From contig CM046876.1 of NCBI GenBank assembly GCA_025667525.1, forward strand, positions 19,765,320 through 19,829,319: a stretch of DNA of 64,000 nucleotides, read 5' to 3'. The position numbers and the translations under genes were made by a program. Shown here one piece after another: positions 1 through 9,718 of the stretch (its first letter is position 1; each line of letters begins with the position of its first letter). The DNA is from Glebionis coronaria. Lineage: Eukaryota > Streptophyta > Magnoliopsida > Asterales > Asteraceae. The notes beneath the pieces are model-generated. The model saw nothing but the letters and a program-made list of their open reading frames with translations, was not told where the DNA came from and made no database searches.

Positions 1-980
1 AACCCTTTTCCGATCGGCAAGATCGGAATACAGTGAAGGGAAACGAAAATAAGCTAGAAAAATAAGCTATAAATCAAATAAGCACAAGTCTAAAAACCTA
101 AACAAAACCGTATAAGAAAAAGCTAATAAGCTACAATTTAAAGACTTTTAAATCACGAAATGAAAAAGATTTACGAAAAACAAACTTTATACGAAAATAA
201 CTTTTATAAAAACTTTATAAACTTAAAGATAAACACAATAAGCTAAAAAATCAATGATCTAAAACAATCAAAACCACAAAAACATAACCTTTAATCAAAT
301 AAGCAAGATAATAAGCATGTAAACAAATAGTAAAGAATAGAAAGAAAGGTAGAATGAGAGATTAAAACAAGAAAATTAAAGAACACTTACTTGGAAATTT
401 AAGGTATTAAAAGTGCAAGACAAGTATTTAAATTGACATGTATTTAAAGAGCAAGTAAATAAAGGTGGAAGAATTAGTGTCACTCTAGCCAACAAGTGTA
501 AAAATGAAATGCTAATGACTATATATAGGGGAGGATTAGGAAGCTTCCTCCCCTCCTTCCTTTCTTCTTAATTGCACCATTAAGTCCTTCCCTTCTTAAT
601 CTTTAGTTAATCTTGGACTTTAATGACTTATGGCTCGGGATTTCTTTAAACTCGTCTTTTAATTCTTCAATAAATAAGACTCGAGTTCTTCGGCTTTTAG
701 TAAACTTCCGTCTTTTGACTTTTTCTTCGATAAATCTTCAGAATTGGTCTTGGACTTTCGTTCTTTTTGCACTCTTGACTTCTTGACTTCGTCTTTCATC
801 TTTTTCTTCAATAAAAGCCCGTAAATGCCGTGTTTTCGCCACTTTTCACAATTTCGTCCTAAATCACAACAAAAACACAAACCACGCATAATTCCGACAT
901 AAAAGACATAAAATACACGTTTTGGCTCGGTTATTATTGTAATTAAGTGGTAAAAAGGATGGGTGTTTACACACCTATCA
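1..980 (-). repeat. Element A 3' LTR (partial)
   Basis: Direct repeat of 8709-9688. On the minus strand it begins at 980 with TGATAGG. It contains a TATA-like stretch at 519-527 matching the promoter position in the other LTR copies. The missing part, by comparison with 7956-8708, would hold the GATCGGAAT-type repeat block and the LTR end. Confidence 0.92.
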
Positions 981-990
981 AATCCCCTAC
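981..990 (-). other. Element A polypurine tract
   Basis: On the minus strand the bases GTAGGGGATT directly precede the 3' LTR start. Purine tracts in this place prime plus-strand DNA synthesis. Element D has the matching GTAGGAGATT at 58782-58791. Confidence 0.75.
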
Positions 991-2617
991 ACTTGACCAT
1001 TGCAATGTCCTCATGCAATGCATTAGTTACAAAGCACGTTTACACTTTTCATCATAATCAATCCATAGTGGCCTTTATTAAAGAGATAGAAAACTATAAA
1101 CATTCAAAGTAAAGAAATCAAAAGCATACCTTGGGTTTTGGAAATGTCATGAATAATCATCATCCTCAAGTTTTCACTTTCTCCAAACCAAGCTTAAAAA
1201 CGAGATCATTGTTATTATAAGTTAGTAAACTAACACGAACTCATGTGGGCCAATTATTCACTTAGACTCCCTTATTCCTAGGTGTATCTCTTATATTTTA
1301 TTGTTGTCTTGAATGATCACGAGGATGCATTTTTGACTTAATTCGATAGTTTATTTAATCCGAAAATAAGGTGAACGATTTAATAAATAGTTAGCTAAAG
1401 GACAAAATCTTTTAAAACTGCTTCTCGGGACCTCATAAAGTTCATATCTTGGCATAACTCGCTTCGCGATTTGGGACCTTTCTCGGACCGATATTTGGCA
1501 GTGACTTCATACTTCAAACCTTGAGAGACGTTCATGAAATTATGGTCTTCTCTTCATATAGGAATTTCTTCACTTGAAGTTTTGAGAGATTCATACTTGG
1601 ACCACGACTTCTTCATTTTTCTCCAATCTTTATTTTGGACTTTGATATACAACGATCCGCCTCCTTTTATGACTTGGATCTATTTATCCTCATACCTTGC
1701 TAGGGTCTTTTCGGATACACTTCTCCATGACTTTTGGGGAGTTTTTCCTTTTCGTCGTGTGTCTCAATCCTTCATATTGATTTTCGATAAATGATTCTTC
1801 ACATCACTTTTGGATCTTTAGCAACAAAATATAGCCCTCATGCCTTGTTAGGGCCTTTTCGGACTCGCCAATCTTCGCATCTCGCTTCAATAAGTTATCC
1901 CTTGGCTATGAACTCTAATCCATACCGAGCAACTTTTAAACGATCTTGAAGCTAAGTAACTTTTCAAATCGTACAACCTTATTTATTGTAGATAAGTTTA
2001 TTAACAAGCGATGGGAGAATAGGCTTATAATTAACTCACATAAATTCACGAAAGAATACCGAACTTATAATTGACTCTATCATCTCTCGTTCTCCACAGT
2101 TTAAAATCTTAAGGAATGAGACTCGTGGATGCTTAGCCTATTAAATCAAAGTTTTGGGTTTTCGAGTCGCCTATAGGATCTTGCAAATTATTAGACTTTT
2201 TCAAGTTTAGAAATCGCATTTTAAAGTTCCCTTGATAAACGACTCTCTAGGATCAATTATAGGAACTTGCGAAAAGTTCTTGTTCTTAACCCGTGAGAGT
2301 TAAGACTTTCACGTTTTATAGCTCCCTATATAAAAGCATAGCAAAACTTGACTTAAACATGTTAAGGATACTAGCTAGAGTAACTTAGATAAGTAAACCC
2401 GGGTTGAGTCAAAAGATTCACAACGTTTTGAAAAATAAAACCACATTATTAAAAATTTATTCAAATAAGGAAAGAAAATAACTATACAAAGGGAAAAACT
2501 AATAGGCCAAAATAGATCAAAAATTTTGAAAAATGTCGAAAAATTGATTTTCCGGTTAAAATGAGGACAAATACAAGGAAAAGACCACTTAACTTCGATA
2601 GAAGTCCCCCCTACACT
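991..2617 (-). other. Element A internal region downstream of the ORF, no gene seen
   Basis: About 1.6 kb of non-coding interior that is collinear with 57300-58780 of element D in the opposite orientation, including the same stretches near the LTR. No frame of useful length has a recognisable protein, and the short open frames differ between A and D. In Athila-like elements this space usually holds pol or an env-like frame; here neither is visible. Confidence 0.7.
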
Positions 2618-2626
2618 TAACATAAA

Positions 2627-4135
2627 GGGTTTAAGGCATAAAATAGCTATGTACTTTTAAAAGTGTAACGATATGGTACGTGTACTTATTTTATTATCTA
2701 TATGGTACGTGTACTTTTTGAAACCGGCTAATATGGTACATATAACCAATTTACTACCTGTTTAACCTGCAACTTTGCTTACGTGGCAAATGATTAACGA
2801 GCGTTTGCATCAAACAGTTGCACTGTTAGTCCTTTATACTAACGGGGTGTTTGTTTTTATTTTTTAAGTTTTCAAATTGTTTTTTTATGAATTGTTTTTT
2901 GAAAATTGTTTTTCCAAAATAAAAATTCAATATTTCCGACCAAATAATTTTTTTTTCATAATTTTTTTAACCATTGTTATAATTCGAAAAAATCTTATGT
3001 TGGAAAAAAATGGGATTGTTATTGAAAAAAAAATCTGAAAAAAAAATAAAAAAATATCGGAAAAAAATTTCAAAAAAAATTATGATTTTTTAAAAGTTTT
3101 TGTCCGGAAAAAAGTATGAATTCAAAAAAATCAAATTTTTTTTATGAAAAATAAATTCATAAATTTTTTAACTACTATTTTTACTGGGATATTTTGTTGA
3201 AAAAAATTTGAAATTTATTTTTTGAAAAAAGATTCGAAAAATAATGTTATGTAGTTAAAGAAAAAAGTTCTAAAAAAATATGAAAAAAAATTTGAAAACA
3301 AAATAATTTTTTTTGGAAAATCTGAAAAAAACTAGTTTTTACGAAATTGCGTTTTTTTTGAAATTACATATTTTTAATGAAGTTACGATTTTTTTAAGAC
3401 AATTATTTTTTATTTTTATTTTTAAATTACACGATTTTTTTAAGTTTTTGTCCAAAACAAAAAATCAAATTTTTTCCCAAGAATATAAAAAAATCGAGTT
3501 TTTTCATGAATTTTTTCAACTATTTTAAGTCGTAAAAAAATCTTATGTTGAAATAAAAATTGAATTTTTGTTTGAAAAATCGGAAAAAAATCGTAAAAAT
3601 ATATGAAAATAAATTGTGAAAAAAAATTCGAAAATAATCATATTTTGGATTAAAAAACTTTTTTTTTTGAAGTTATATTTTTTAGAAATTACAGAATTTT
3701 TTTATGAGATTGCGATCTTTGTAAAACATATACTTTTTATGATTTTTTTAGAAACAAAACTTTTTTTTTTATGAAAATTACGATTTTTTTAAGAAATTAC
3801 AAGTTTTTTCTAAAAAATTACGATTGTTTTTTAAGTTACAATTTTTTATTAAACCACAAATTTATAAGAAATTACCATATTTCTTGAGAAAAAATTTATC
3901 AAGTAATTTTTTCTAATAACTTTGTATATGCAACGAATTTGTAACATAAAAAAGTGTCGCTATTTACCTATATAGTCTAATGGTGAATTGGTAACCGGTT
4001 TTACCGGTTGCAGGTTAAAAAGTGGCCATATCGATTCATTTTATAAAGTACACGCACCATATAGATAATAAAAATAGTACACGTACCATATCGATACATT
4101 TCATAAAGTATATGGCTATTTTATGCCTTAAACCC
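2627..4135. mobile_element. Mutator-like non-autonomous element with long terminal inverted repeats
   Basis: A 1509-bp insertion in element A. Its ends are inverted repeats of about 95-100 bp beginning GGGTTTAAGGCATAAAATAG on both sides, with an internal motif ATATGGTACGTGTAC repeated within each arm. It is flanked by a perfect 9-bp duplication TAACATAAA (2618-2626 and 4136-4144). The homologous site in element D, at about 57320-57345, has no insertion, which proves the boundaries. Nine-base duplications and long inverted ends starting with GG are hallmarks of the Mutator superfamily. The interior is full of long A and T runs and encodes no transposase. Confidence 0.9.
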
Positions 4136-4144
4136 TAACATAAA

Positions 4145-4522
4145 CATTGTCCTCAATGTTTAAGCATGTAGGAGTAAACTCCCCTACACTTAGGACATTG
4201 TGCACGTTGTTTAAATCTCGCTAAGGAAAGGACAACTAAAGAGATTCCTATTTTAGTATTGAGAAAATATAAAATAGTGAATCAAAAAGAGTTTGGGATA
4301 GAACCGGGAAGAAGGGAACACGGAATCACGGGTCGTCAAAAATCATCAAGAGTGGATCATTGAGTGCTCGAATCCCTGATTAAGAGAGGAGAGGAAATAG
4401 CAAACCAACGGGTCTCCCATACACTTAGGATAAAGAAAGCGAAAAGATAGATACGTGGGTTGCCTTCCAAGAAGCGCTTGATTTTTGATTACCGAGTCGT
4501 GAGCCTGACTCGACCTTGATCA
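4145..4522 (-). other. Element A interior between the Mutator-like insertion and the end of the ORF
   Basis: Non-coding. It matches 56942-57320 of element D (the CTAAGTGTAGGGGAG repeats in that stretch occur in both). The short purine-rich motif GTGTAGGGG recurs several times here and in D, resembling degenerate extra polypurine tracts. Confidence 0.6.
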
Positions 4523-7500
4523 TCATAGGAAGAAGCATGAAATATATCCACCAGGATCAAAGACATAGTTTTCGTCCATCAATAAGCACAAGCTTAAGGC
4601 AAACAAGGCAAGCCAAAGAAGAATAGGCAAGGTTCCCTTAAGCAGCGATGGAGCACGGTGGGAGCAAGTATGGTGAGGTGCAAGCATGTCTTCAATAGTT
4701 CCAAAGATTTTTCCTTTTATTTCATCAGGTGGATACTGAGATGGCTTAAAGATTTCAATACCGGGGTCGAACACCTTTTCCTTTAAGGGAAAATAGCACT
4801 CAGGCTCAGCAGAGTGTGAAGAAGATCCGCGGAGAAGCACAACCTCGTCCTCAGAAGGTGGACAAAGAGGTGTTAAATCATATGTGCTGCGAATATTGGT
4901 GTCGACCGGTGTGTTCTCCTTTGAAAGAATTGTCTTCAAATTCAAAGTAGGATCAAGACGATAATCTTCAAAATCTAAAGGAGGAGCATCACTCTCATGA
5001 GGGAAGTAAGTGTTGAGAAACGTAGAGAAGTCTTCCTCAAATGAGTAGTCGTCCAAAGTAGGATCGAGTGATGGCGGAGGATCTTCATCATGTGAAGAAT
5101 CACTTGAAAGAGTATCAGCCTCATCGAAATCATCGAAAGTGGGCATCTCGGGATACTCGGAAGTAAGGTCATCATAATCATCCGAATCTGAGCTAGAATC
5201 ATCATCATCATAAGCATCGAAGATTGGTGGAGAATCATAAATGGGAGAAGCGTCCAAATTGGATAGAGAATCATCCACATCATCTTGAAAAAGTGGATTA
5301 TCATTGCAAGACTCGAATAGAGGATTGTTGTAGACAACAAAGTCATCAAGCACATTAATCATATTCACTGATTCTCGTCCATAGGATTTGCTTGTAAGCT
5401 TCCCCATTTTAAAAACTTGTGAATCATTCCCGACTCTTAAGATTAACTCACCTTCGGCAACATCAACTAGAGCTCGTCCGGTTCTCAAGAATGGCCGACC
5501 AAGTATTAAAGGAATACGAGGGTCCATCTCATAATCAACAACGACAAAATCGACCGGGAAAGTAAATGTGCCAAGTTTAATGAACACATCTTCGGCTATA
5601 CCAACGGGGTAAGCGAGAGTGCGATTTGCAAGCTCAAGTGTCATCTTTGTTGGAGTAAGGTCGGGTAATGATAGTGTTTTCCAAACACTCAAAGGCATCA
5701 AATTAATACTTGCCCCGAGATCAGCAAGGGCAGTAAATTCTTCAGTTTTGTTGAAAACGCAAGGCAACACAAAACGACCGGGATCTCCAAGCTTTTCCGG
5801 AAGTTCTTTGAGAATAACTGCTGAACGGTTTTCCTTTAATCGTGTGTTGGCGAGCTCAATCAACTTCTCCTTCTTGTTAAGCAATTCCTTAAATGCTTTA
5901 ACAAATTTCGGCATGTGGACAAGTGCTTCGAGAAAGCTAATGTGGAAGTTCATTTGAGAGATCATCTTCACGTAGCTCGACACTTTAGAGTCATCCTTGG
6001 TTAGCATTTTGGTCTTGCTTAAGCGAGAAGGATATGGGATATTAGGTTTGGGTGGTAAAGGTGAAGGCGTAGCAGGTAAAGGTTGAGATGTTGAAGGGTC
6101 CTTCCTAGAGACATCGTCATGACGAGGCGGAGACGGTAATGGTGTACTAATACTAGGTGTAGGAGGAGTAGGGATAAATGGTGGTGGAGGAGGTATAGAT
6201 GATGGGGGCGGGATAGGTGGATCGACAATGGTAATTCCACTACGAGTAGTAATAGCACTCACATTAGCTCGCGGATTGGTGACGGTGTTTGAAGGTAGAG
6301 AACTCGAAGTAGAAGGTTGAGCGGCGGGCAAGAAACTAGCAAGCATATTCTTCAAATCATTGGTTTGATTGCTGAAGGAGGATTGAATATTATCTCGAAG
6401 CTCGGATCTTATCTCATTTCCTTGCTTGGTAATATCTCCTTTAAGATTGATAATTTGACTCTACAGATTCTTGATTTCCTCACCTTGGGTTCTCATTATG
6501 GCTTCAACATCCGGGTTAATGGGTGGGGTTTGTTGAGCGGGTGGGTGATAAGGATTAGAAGCTCTTGGTGGGATTTGGTTGCTTCTATTGTAGTTGTTGG
6601 CGGGGTTTTGGTTTTGAGGAGAAAAACCAGGTGAAAGGTAGTTGTTTGATTGGTAACTCAGCAAATTTCTATCCCCTTGTTGTCGAGCTTGGTAATTTTC
6701 CGGTGAATAATTACCATAAGCTGCATACACATTTTCCGGATTTCCTTGAGTTGAAGGACAATCGGTGTATGAGTGAGGACCGCCGCATGTTTCACAAGAA
6801 GGTGCAACCGTTTTAACTTGTTGTTGTTGGTTTGAAGCGAGAAGCAAGATACTTTTGCTCATTTCAGTCATCATGCGGGTGAGTTCGGTCATATCAGGGT
6901 TTGCTGAGGTGGAGGAAACATTGACTTTCGGGTTGTTCCTTGAAGAAGCAGAGGAATCCCAGTTTTTGTGGTGAGTAGTCATGTTCTCAATAAGCTCTCT
7001 ACACTCCTCGGGTCTCCTTTTCATAAATGTGCCACCGGCGGCTGCATTAATCGTATCACGATCTCGAAAAGTCAAAGCGTTGTAGAAAGTATCAATCAAT
7101 GTGACGGGAAGCATGTTGTGGTTTGGACAACGATCAATCAAGACATTATATCTTTCCCAAGCATCAAAAAGAGATTCATCAGGATCTTGCATGAAACCGC
7201 TGATTTGATTGCGAAGGCTTGTGACCATGAATGGTGGAAAGTAGCGCGACAAAAAGCGTTCAGTCATGTCATCCCAAGTATGAATAGAATTCTTCGGGAG
7301 ACGATCAAACCATTTCTCGGCGTGGTGTGATAAGGTATGTGGAAAGAGTTGTAGGCGAAGAAAATCCATTGTGGCACCAGGCAACTTCATGCTTTGGGTG
7401 ATTGTAATGAACTTGTCGAGGTGTTTGTTGGCATCATCATCAGGCATTCCGGCGAATGGGTTAGTTTGCACTTGCTGAATCACGTGGTGCTTCAACGAAA

Positions 7501-7708
7501 ACTCTGGAGCAGTGATTTGCATCGGCGCAATCGGTCCTCCTCGTCCAAACATGGTAGGTTGACAAAGCTCCTCCATTGTCCGAAGATCGGGCTGTGGAAG
7601 AACATTGTGGTTATTGTTGAGGTGCGGTGGATTATTGTTGTTAACACCTGACATACTTAAATCTTCTCGAGTCTCGGGCTCTTGATAATTAGAAGATCTA
7701 GTACGCAT
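4523..7708 (-). pseudogene. Athila-like Gag-protease polyprotein with acidic, hydrophobic-ended tail (one nonsense codon)
   Basis: The frame starts at the ATG at 7708 (protein begins MRTRSSNYQ) and runs to 4523, about 1060 codons, broken only by an in-frame TAG at 6461-6463 where element D has CAG. The N-terminal half is a retrotransposon Gag domain: HHAEKWFDRLP near 7325-7290, then RYFPP and GFMQDPDESLFDAWERYN. A Cys-rich CETCGGPHSYTDC stretch near 6790-6750 resembles a zinc knuckle. After a proline/serine-rich linker comes the aspartic protease with active-site motif DLGAS near 5730-5710 and the flap-side ILGRPFLRTGR near 5510-5475. The C-terminal third is very acidic (runs of D, S and E) and ends in a hydrophobic stretch (LLWLALFALSLCLL) that could be a membrane segment. 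Pol domains are absent. An alternative reading is that the tail is an env-like remnant fused to the protease. Confidence 0.85.
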
Positions 7709-7938
7709 ACACCTACAAAGGCAAAAGAAAACAATACCAAACACAAAGACTATATATATACACAATAAAGATAAAATCTTTTTTGATTTTGATAATTTTT
7801 AATTTTTATGGATTTTTAGCAATTTTTTATTTTTATGATTTTTTGAATTTTTTGTGCAAGAAAATAACGCTCACAAGTGAACGGATCCCAAAAAGCAAAG
7901 CGTCTCTCACAGAAAACCGTTAATCTTTACGAAAAGAG

Positions 7939-7953
7939 CCGGCAGCGGCACCA
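7939..7953 (-). other. Element A primer-binding site (tRNA-Asp type)
   Basis: The minus strand reads TGGTGCCGCTGCCGG, 13 of 15 bases like the tRNA-Asp complement used by Athila elements (TGGCGCCGTTGCCGG). It lies two bases inside the 5' LTR. Element D has TGGCGCCACTGCCGG in the same place. Confidence 0.8.
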
Positions 7954-8307
7954 TTTAATACAAGGCTTTTGTATGTAAGAAAGTTAAGTTCTCGGTATCT
8001 CAACGAATTGATTTCCGGCTTAAAGTACGACTCAGTTGATTTTGGTGAAACAAATATTTTTTGTTGATTTTAAATTAAAAAGTGCGAAGACGTAAATGTA
8101 AATGGACGTTAAAGTAAAATTGACTTAAAAGTAAAAGGGCGTTTAAAATAAATCTAGGTCTAATTAAAATAAAGGATGCAATATTAAAACTTTGAAAAGT
8201 AAATAATTAAATAACTAAAAATAAAAACGTGACGAGAATTAAAATTTGACAAAGTATAAAAATGAGAACTTAAAAATTAAACAAGACAAAATAGAAAATA
8301 ACACCCA

Positions 8308-8735
8308 ATCGGAAAATATTCCGATCAGACAGCAATCGGAATGTACACAAACCTCCCTATCGGAATGTTGATCGGAACCCCAAGATCGGAAAGCTGTCAC
8401 CTACATCTGATCGGAATAACCAAAAACACCCTGATCGAAATGTTTACTTACCTCTGATCGTAATATGGTGTGGACCCTGGTCGGAATGCTGATCGGAACC
8501 CCCTAATCGGAATATCATCACTATACCTGATCGGAATACCAAACAAACACCTCGATCGGAATGTGGAGTGGAAACCCAATCGGAATGCTGTCACTCACCT
8601 CCTGACCGGAATACCAAACGCCCCTCTCAATCGGAATACCAAAGCCCTCCAATCGGAATATCATAAACCCCTTTCCGACCAAACAATGGAGCTATGGTCG
8701 GAATACTAAACCCTTTTCCGATCGACAAGATCGGA
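8308..8735. repeat. Degenerate GATCGGAAT-type repeat block inside the LTR
   Basis: Some twenty copies of a GATCGGAAT(A/G) unit in the plus reading (ATTCCGATC on the transcribed strand), irregularly spaced and separated by C- and A-rich spacers. The same LTR region of element D carries a related but distinct unit, ATTCCGGATCA, at 59700-60290, so the array is a family feature that has drifted between copies. Confidence 0.85.
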
Positions 8736-9227
8736 ATACAGTGAAGGGAAACGAAAATAAGCTAGAAAAATAAGCTATAAATCAAATAAGAACAAGTCTA
8801 AAATCCTAAACAAAACCGTATAAGAAAAAGCTAATAAGCTACAATTTAAAGACTTTTAAATCACGAAATGAAAAAGATTTACGAAAAACAAACTTTATAC
8901 GAAAATAACTTTTATAAAAACTTTATAAACTTAAAGATAAACACAATAAGCTAAAAAAATCAATGATCTAAAACAATCAAAAGCACAAAAACATAACCTT
9001 TAATCAAATAAGCAAGACAATAAGCATGTAAACAAATAGTAAAGAATAGAAAGAAAGGTAGAATGAGAGATTAAAACAATAAAATTAAAGAACACTTACT
9101 TGGAAATTAAAGGTATTAAAAGTGCAAGACAAGTATTTAAATTGACATGTATTTAAAGAGCAAGTAAATAAAGGTGGAAGAAATAGTGTCACTCTAGCCA
9201 ACAAGTGTAAAAATGAAATGCTAATGA

Positions 9228-9236
9228 CTATATATA
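9228..9236 (-). promoter_or_regulatory. Element A LTR TATA box
   Basis: Minus-strand TATATAGT directly after CCTCCCC, about 450 bases into the LTR. The same place in element D is TATAAATAGT (52961 and 59255), which is nearer the plant consensus. This supports an LTR promoter firing toward Gag. Confidence 0.6.
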
Positions 9237-9688
9237 GGGGAGGATTAGGAAGCTTCCTCCCATCCTTCCTTTCCTCTTAATTGCACCATTAAGTCCTTCC
9301 CTTCTTAATCTTTAGTTAATCTTGGACTTTAATGACTTATGGCTCGGGATTTCTTTAAACTCGTCTTTTAATTCTTCAATAAATAAGACTCGAGTTCTTC
9401 GGCTTTTAGTAAACTTCCGTCTTTTGACTTTTTCTTCGATAAATCTTCAGAATTGGTCTTGGACTTTCGTTCTTTTTGCACTCTTGACTTCTTGACTTCG
9501 TCTTTCATCTTTTCTTCAATAAAAGCCCGTAAATGCCGTGTTTTCTCCACTTTTCACAATTTCGTCCTAAATCACAACAAAAACACAAACCACGTATAAT
9601 TCCGACATAAAAGACATAAAATACACGTTTTGGCTCGGTTATTATTGTAATTAAGTGGTAAAAAGGATGGGTGTTTACACACCTATCA

Positions 9689-9718
9689 CAGTACCATCAC
9701 AAAATTTCGTGAGGTTAG
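9689..9718 (-). other. Thirty-base remnant of host sequence between elements A and C
   Basis: The only sequence left between the two elements. Its last five bases, GTTAG, are the left target duplication of element C, repeated at 44109-44113. Read on the minus strand it continues the open frame that ends at 44109 (see that entry). Bases 9689-9693 (CAGTA) would be the right-hand duplication of element A, but the left partner is outside the window. Confidence 0.65.

Larger units (their letters stand above)
1..9688 (-). mobile_element. Element A: Athila-like LTR retrotransposon without pol, truncated by window start
   Basis: This is a Ty3/Gypsy-type element read on the minus strand. Both LTRs are visible: bases 1-980 match 8709-9688 almost perfectly (about 15 differences by eye). 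The LTR begins TGATAGGTGTG on the minus strand. A primer-binding site like that of the Athila group (complement of the tRNA-Asp 3' end) lies just inside the 5' LTR, and a short purine tract precedes the 3' LTR. The interior encodes Gag and a retropepsin-like protease only; I find no reverse transcriptase, RNase H or integrase. The low LTR divergence suggests a fairly recent insertion. It was later hit by a Mutator-like element at 2627-4135. The far end of the 3' LTR and the left target duplication lie outside the window. Confidence 0.9.
7956..9688 (-). repeat. Element A 5' LTR
   Basis: On the minus strand it starts TGATAGG at 9688 and ends near 7956 just before the primer-binding site; its final TGTATTA looks like a mutated form of the TATCA end seen in element D. 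Length about 1733 bp. The part from 8709 is repeated at 1-980. It includes a TATA box, short leader-like sequence and the repeat block at 8308-8735. Confidence 0.88.

Noticed and set aside
659..1018. Lys-rich open frame in the LTRs of A and D (9368-9550, 52629-52820, 58923-59165)
   Set aside because: It recurs only because the LTR recurs. The residue run is low-complexity Lys/Ser, the reading frame overlaps the TATA-to-leader region poorly, and the copies end differently.
5619..5957. Plus-strand open frames opposite the Gag-protease of element A, and minus-strand ones opposite element D
   Set aside because: They are antisense shadows of the long homologous frame and carry no domain.
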